This document shows, piece by piece, positions 58,399 through 64,000 of a DNA stretch of 64,000 bases. The position numbers and the translations under genes are program-made. The notes beneath the pieces were generated by a model that had not been told where the DNA came from, searched no databases, and saw only the letters and a list, made by a program, of their open reading frames with translations. The first letter of the stretch is position 1. Every line of letters starts with the position of its first letter. Source of the DNA: Micropterus salmoides (Eukaryota; Chordata; Actinopteri; Centrarchiformes; Centrarchidae); assembly GCF_014851395.1 (NCBI RefSeq), contig NW_024041150.1, positions 5,198,891 to 5,262,890 of the forward strand, written 5' to 3'.

Positions 58399-59493
58399 AC
58401 GTTACGCTACTTAAGTTACCATGATACATCCTTGCTAACGTTACGCTACGTAAGTTACCATGCTACATCCTTGCTAATGTTAGCTACGTTACGCTACATA
58501 AGTTACCATGCTACATCCTTGCTAACGTTACGCTACTTAAGTTACCATGATACATCCTTGCTAACGTTACGCTACGTAAGTTACCATGCTACATCCTTGC
58601 TAATGTTAGCTACGTTACGCTACATAAGTTACCATGCTACATCCTTGCTAACGTTACGCTACTTAAGTTACCATGATACATCCTTGCTAACGTTACGCTA
58701 CGTAAGTTACCATGCTACATCCTTGCTAATGTTAGCTACGTTACGCTACATAAGTTACCATGATACATCCTTGCTAACGTTACGCTACTTAAGTTACCAT
58801 GATACATCCTTGCTAACGTTACGCTACGTAAGTTACCATGCTACATCCTTGCTAATGTTAGCTACGTTACGCTACGTAAGTTACCATGCTACATCCTTGC
58901 TAATGTTAGCTACGTAAGTTACCATGCTACATCCTTGCTAATGTTAGCTACGTTATGCTACGTAAGTTACCATGCTACATCCTTGCTAATGTTAGCTACG
59001 TTATGCTACGTAAGTTACCATGCTACATCCTTGCTAATGTTAGCTACGTTACGCTACGTAAGTTACCATGCTACATCCTTGCTAATGTTAGCTACGTTAC
59101 GCTACGTAAGTTACCATGCTACATCCTTGCTAATGTTAGCTACGATACGCTACGTAAGTTACCATGCTACATCCTTGCTAACGTTACGCTACTTAAGTTA
59201 CCATGCTACATCCTTGCTAACGTTAGCTACGTTACGCTACGGAAGTTACCATGCCACATCCTTGCTAACGTTACGCTACGGAAGTTACCATGCTACATCC
59301 TTGCTATCACTAGCTATGTTACGCTATGGAAGTTACCATGCTACATCCTTACTAACGTTAGCTACGCTACGGAAGTTACCATGCTACATCCTTGCTAACG
59401 TTACGCTACGGAAGTTACCATGCTACATCCTTGCTATCACTAGCTATGTTACGCAATGGAAGTTACCATGCTACATCCTTACTAACGTCAGCT
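58399..59493. repeat. Large minisatellite of 39/48-bp units with 126-bp higher order
   Basis: About 25 units of GTTACGCTACGTAAGTTACC + ATGCTACATCCTTGCTAA, with or without an extra 9 bp (in the context TGTTAGCTAC). Unit lengths are 39 or 48 bp. The left third has a higher-order period of 126 bp (39+48+39), visible as TACATCC at 58425, 58551, 58677 and 58803. The centre (58928-59168) is a run of 48-bp units. One 38-bp unit (58890 to 58928) shifts the frame. Right-hand units are more diverged (GGAAGTT, CTATCACTAGC). Because units are multiples of three, long open frames of LTLRYxSYHxTSL type result; I regard these as by-products. Confidence 0.97.
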
Positions 59494-61137
59494 GGTTACA
59501 CGATGCAGTCTAAACAGCGTGCAATGACACGCGAAAAACTTAAAATGCGTTGACATGGCACGCCGAAATGCGCTTAAAAGGGACATGCTATTTACACACT
59601 ATTCCATGATATCACATTAAAAATAAACCACTGAATTAATGATTAGTCTCAAATCCTTCAGTTATGCTATAAAATAAAGCAAACATTTCCCTCAAGCTCT
59701 GCATCATGTTAAATCATCATATCCACACTGCAGCTGGTTGATTTGACATTTGATTTATTTGTGAGTGTGCAGTTTTGTTTTGTACAGATTTACACTTTTT
59801 TGCTGTTGGTGGTTTTTTTCCCTGGTCTTTAAACAATCCATTCCCCTCCACGCAGCCTCCTTTGCCCTGACCTCGGCCTCCCCGCCTCCTGCTGTGATAT
59901 CCCAGAGGCCCCCGAGGCACCAGGCTCTTTCTTCCCCTTCAGCCCCACCTCCACAGGAAAGCCCCCAGACTGCCGCCAAATACCTCCACAGATTCTTCCT
60001 CTCGCTCAGATGCGGCGGGAGGCCCCTCGCGGCCTCGCCTCACTCCTTCCACCGCAGGCCTCGGAAATACCTGAGATCCCTGAGTGTGGTCGCTGTTTAT
60101 CTGCACCGCTCCGACCGAAATCACTGCCAGGAGGTTCAAACCACAGATGTTCACACTCAGATTTAAACATGATCCGATTTGGATCCTGATTTAATCTCTT
60201 CTAGGTATGTAACCTACGCACAAAACCAGCTGAACTAAAAGTGAAGTTGAAAAGATTGTAACAAAAGGTGCACAGGACCATTTATTATGAAAATGAGAGC
60301 TTCTTCTGAGAGTATATGTGCAGGGTCACTTTCATCTGTCTTTCTGTGTCACATCTGCTGCTGTACTGGACAGTGGAATTGAATCACCTCCTCCTCTTAA
60401 CAGTATTATCAATAAACTACAACTCTTATAAATGTGCCACGGAGTGAGACTAATAATAATATTAACATGCAGTGAATTATTTATCTAGAAGATAACATTG
60501 TCCGATTTGAAACGGCAGCACTGCTGTGTCAACATTAAGCAGAAAAACATTCGTAAAACATTAAACTAACATAAAACTTTCCGGGTGTGGCTACAAGTTT
60601 TGACAAAAATACGCAGGTCTCAATCAGACACCTGGTCTGGTTTTTACAGAAGTTCTCTGGATGAATAAAAACCTCTTGAAGCCCACCGGGTCGCCTTCTT
60701 GAGCTGCTTCTAAGCTGCTTTGATCGCACATACAAATATAAATGTTTAAACGTTTGTCAGTATGAACTTGAACCATGTTATCAGTTAGATTCTCCACAAC
60801 GACTTACTGGTATGGTAAACAAGTGAGAAAAGAACTCATTTTCATGCAAGTAATATTTAGACTGGTAGACCATCTTGCAGATTTGTGCAGGGTGAGTTCA
60901 GGTATTGAAGCTAATAAAAGCCTGGCCTAGTGATTGTAGCTTCATGCCTTTACTATGTGTAAAAAAAATTATAAATACAACCATGCTTCACAGTAACCTG
61001 AGGATCACCAGTGTCCACTGAGAGCAGGTGGTCATCAGACTCCATCTAGTGGTCTGAACTGCACACAGCACAACTTCCTCCAACACTATGGCACAAGTAA
61101 AATAACTGTAGTTCGCTCATAGATCAGTGGAACTGAG
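59494..61137. other. Non-coding stretch, no gene recognised
   Basis: No gene recognised. Positions 59830-60170 are GC- and C-rich and open in several frames on both strands (Pro/Ser/Arg-rich), without a domain, start context or splice signals. Confidence 0.45.
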
Positions 61138-61616
61138 CACTGGTGGAAAGTACATTCACCTAAGTACTCTACTTGAGTACAATTTTGAGGTACTTGCCAC
61201 TTATTCAACTTACTACAATGTTACAGGTGCATCTAAAATAAAGTAAAATATAACATAGTTTGAACTTTACTGCACCAAACAGAGATTGAAGACTCAGGAA
61301 ACCTTTGCAGTACTTTTGAGTTAATCAGCTGATTAGTGCTCTTCTCAGATCTGTTATTAATTTTGATTTCCATGAGTTGGAATCACCAAGATATTCAGTT
61401 TATTTGAGATGCACCTGTTTGTACAGCATTAAATGATTAACTCAACCATGTTTATTTGCTGTAGTAACTTTTGATACAGGTTTTACAGATTAAAACCAAC
61501 AGTATTGTGATGATTTAATAATATAATATTACACAGAGAGTACTTTTAAACTAAGGTACCTTTTGCTGTAAATAATTTTATCAAAGTCGAATACTGATTG
61601 CAGGACTTTTACTTAG
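61138..61616. mobile_element. Decayed MITE (GGTGGAAAGTACATT end), interrupted
   Basis: Begins CACTGGTGGAAAGTACATTC with ACCTAAGTACTCTACTTGAGTA, a fish repeat end I recognise from memory. The far side near 61560-61616 (GAATACTGATTGCAGGACTT + TTACTTA) fits its other end loosely. A second MITE (61224-61417) is inserted inside. Confidence 0.5.
61224..61417. mobile_element. Nested MITE with CAGGTGCATCT ends
   Basis: The left end CAGGTGCATCTAAAATAAA and the inward-read right end CAGGTGCATCTCAAATAAA form a 19-bp inverted repeat with one mismatch around 194 bp. Flanks are TA (left) and TT (right), compatible with a mutated TA duplication of Tc1/mariner type. No coding content. Confidence 0.8.
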
Positions 61617-64000
61617 ATTATCCTGGTTTTTGAGTGTTTAAATGATGTCGCCCTATTATCTCCTTTTTAATCTGTGGAGAAAACATTATGCATTTTTAAA
61701 TTACAATCAATAAAATAGACAAATAAAATACTATTTCATTATAATAATTCCTGTAATCTTACGACACAGTTTTCCTTATATACCAGGCACCTAATTTAAA
61801 GTGAATATGTGAACGTATAATACTAACATTAACAACAGAGTGAAAAAACATTGAATTTCCCCTTTTTGGGATTAATAGTATGTCTTCTTCTGCCGCTCTG
61901 ATGTTTATTCACATAATTTTGTGTATTTTACATTACTCTTAATTTTACAAGTAGTTTAAAATGATCTGTAATGAAGGTTGTTTCACAGAGCTGCATCATT
62001 AGTAAATGATCTACATCACCACATCAGGTAAAACCATCTTGCGGCTGTAAGAGTCATTTAATCTATGGATGTGACTGATTATTTGAATGGCCAGCTACAT
62101 CAGCAGATCTGATCAGATTATTAGTCCATAAAGACGGGAGATTTTATTACATTTAGAGGTTTTACATTATCTACAAACAGCACAGAGGGGAAAAGAGATT
62201 TTCATGGCTGCACAATAACTTATAAAAGTTTGCTTCTGTTTTTAACAGGCGTAGTGACGGGATGTGATTCACTAGGGAAAAGGCGACATGAGATGAAGGC
62301 CCACTTCTTCCAGAGCTGTCGACTGCATCTCCCTCAGTGAGCCAACTCCATTCAAAGTGCCGGGAAACAGCTGGTGAGAAGAGTTTTATTTTGTCAAACT
62401 TTTTCCCCAGGGTCAAGGATGAACTTTGTTTTCACTTTCTGAAGACATTTTAAACATGTAATTTGTCAAAGACGTCAGCAGATGTCGCTCTTTGACCCTT
62501 CAGCTGAATCCCTCCAAGAGTTACAGCTCAGACGGGACTCAGTTTGTTTAGATATTTATTTACACATTTACCTAGTGGCTATTATATGAAAAGAAAGAAA
62601 CATTTTTACAGTTTATTTACAACACCTGTAAGGCATTATGAAAAAAAAACTGTACACTGAAATCTGACAAAACAAACACACACAAAAAGCTAAATGAATG
62701 TACATAAAAGTATAAAACACAAAGCCGAGATGAAACTTAAATACAATGATTACATGGAACACCTGGGGAGAAATATCACATTAATCACGTTCCCTCTGCA
62801 GCTGTCTGAACGTTTCATCAATAATCTGGAGTGAAGCGAGACGAGGGAACGTTTAAACCAACCTGCTGAGGATTCTGGGTAATTACACTGAATTACTGGC
62901 AATGCAAAGACCATTTTGCACTTTTATCTTCAACACGTGTGTGTGTGTGCGTCGAGGAGTGCCACGTTAAACTCGTGTCGCCCCAAAACTCACAGGTGTG
63001 CTGAAATAAGTGTGTTCATACAGAAACCCACCAGAGTTAGTTTGTGTTACAACACCAACAGTTATTAGGCTAAAACTGAGATTTCAAGATGGATTAATGG
63101 AGAAGAAACCTGTTTATTTATTAGAGACTTTTACCCGAAAATTGGCATTACAATAATGGGAAATTACCTTAATGGGAAAAGATTTTATTAACAGCTAACA
63201 AGCCTGTTTCTCTGCATCACTGAGCATCGCTGCACTCAGTGTAATTAGTGTACCTGTAAAAACAAAACAGCTCATGTTCACAGAGTGCTAATTGTTTTCA
63301 TCTTGCCTTCTCTGATTCATTAAGGGAAGAGAAGTGTGTAGATCCACTGGAGGAGTTTTGATAACAAGCCTTGAAAAGCGGTGTGATTAAAACAGCGGCT
63401 GATGCTCTTTCATAGACTGCAAATACTCTGGGGGGGAAAAACATTTTTTATAAACTGAATTCATTCCCAGTCTTTTTATTTTCAAGTGCTTAATTAACGC
63501 TTCTTCCGCAGCTGACTTCCCAAACAGCTGAGAAAGATTATGAGGCTGTGTCTTGGTGTAAAGCGAAGAGTTCATCTGTAGTTTTCACACTGCATTTAGG
63601 AACGTAAAGCAACCATAAATATATCCCCTCTTCTGGTTATAAATAAACCCTTAAGTCTGGAGTTATTTGGTGTAACAGTGGCATGATGCAGAAAAACTCC
63701 CCGAAGCAGCAACCTGGAGGAAAAAATGACCCCTTCTCGTAACACCTCATAGTCTTCTTTCAAACTGGTTTTATTTTGTTGTTTTCTCTGCCATCAATTA
63801 ATTTCCATTTTATTGCTCTACAAAACAGCAGTGACACAACCTGCGTTTGGTTCGTTGCAGATTTGCTGCAGTAATTAATCGTTCCCTTTTCTTTTCTACT
63901 GCAGTGATTTTTCTTTTTGGTTTGTTTGAAATAAAATAATAATAAAGGAGAACTGGCTAGTTATCATGAAACATGAAAAATAGCAACAATAACTTAAAGG
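61617..64000. other. Non-coding stretch, no gene recognised
   Basis: AT-rich in 61640-62160; from ~62170 unique with balanced composition. Positions 63150-63260 contain homeodomain-like words (GTGTAATTAGTGTACCTG). No exon is recognisable and the window ends without an obvious feature. Confidence 0.45.

Noticed and set aside
58399..59493. CRISPR array
   Set aside because: Units are contiguous near-identical repeats without unique spacers, in a vertebrate genome; it is a minisatellite.
58432..59513. Long open frames (161 and 192 codons) as a repetitive-protein gene
   Set aside because: They are fully explained by minisatellite units of 39 and 48 bp, all multiples of three. One 38-bp unit breaks the frame, two overlapping frames are open at once, and there is no start context, signal or splice site.
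59765..60166. 133-codon frame in GC-rich DNA
   Set aside because: GC-rich composition lowers stop frequency and frames are open on both strands; Pro/Ser-rich without a domain or splice signals. It could still be an exon, but nothing supports it.
1..64000. Unusual abundance of CA/GT microsatellites as a special feature
   Set aside because: More than a dozen tracts in 64 kb is high compared with mammals but ordinary for teleost genomes.

Overview
This window looks like teleost fish nuclear DNA, probably from a percomorph. It is AT-leaning, has no operon structure or bacterial-type genes, carries more than a dozen (CA)n/(GT)n microsatellites, and is crowded with transposable-element families typical of ray-finned fish: tRNA-derived SINEs, LINE 3' tails, Tc1-like elements, hAT-like and PIF/Harbinger-like MITEs, and a piggyBac-like element. 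I could not identify a single convincing host protein-coding exon. It reads as an intergenic or intronic, repeat-rich region. No assignment to a species or host locus is possible from the sequence alone.

Layout. 0-12.7 kb: microsatellites, an hAT-like MITE (0.72-1.10 kb), two copies of one Harbinger-like MITE family (4.2 kb, and 7.0 kb nested inside an older element), a long foldback (4.7-5.05 kb), a minus-strand SINE (9.0 kb), an unidentified ~500-bp dispersed repeat (10.8 kb), and a MITE interrupted by a LINE/SINE tail (11.9-12.5 kb). 12.7-28 kb: mostly unique non-coding DNA with a degenerate minisatellite (15.9 kb), a complete ~394-bp MITE (18.8 kb), an ~880-bp hAT-like repeat (22.4 kb) and a tRNA-derived SINE (25.1 kb). 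28-36 kb: a Tc1-like 5' fragment abutting another DNA-transposon end, a full-length SINE with target-site duplication (33.1 kb), a MITE with near-perfect ~36-bp terminal inverted repeats (34.2 kb) and a minus-strand SINE (35.1 kb).

35.5-41.6 kb is an old, diverged tandem array whose hallmark is the near-palindrome TTAGCAGCTAA followed by TGTTA. At least two later transposons landed in it and can be read against 'empty' paralogous units. Beside it, at 41.66-44.35 kb, lies a piggyBac-like element. Its transposase gene can be assembled as three exons on the minus strand with canonical splice sites and matching phases. It is broken near its 3' end by a deletion/frameshift that removes the GGVDxxD catalytic region. 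A palindrome, ATGTCCAC-N4-GTGGACAT, recurs three times inside the element.

44.4-64 kb: SINE and LINE fragments, a decayed Tc1-like transposase (54 kb), a LINE reverse-transcriptase remnant (55 kb), a second copy of the ~500-bp unknown repeat (57.1 kb), and a striking 1.1-kb minisatellite (58.4-59.5 kb) built of 39- and 48-bp units. A CCAAT/E-box/CRE cluster (47.9 kb) and homeodomain/octamer-rich unique DNA (50.9-51.8 kb) are the best candidates for host regulatory sequence. Family names given from memory of fish repeats are marked as such; they would need a repeat-library search.
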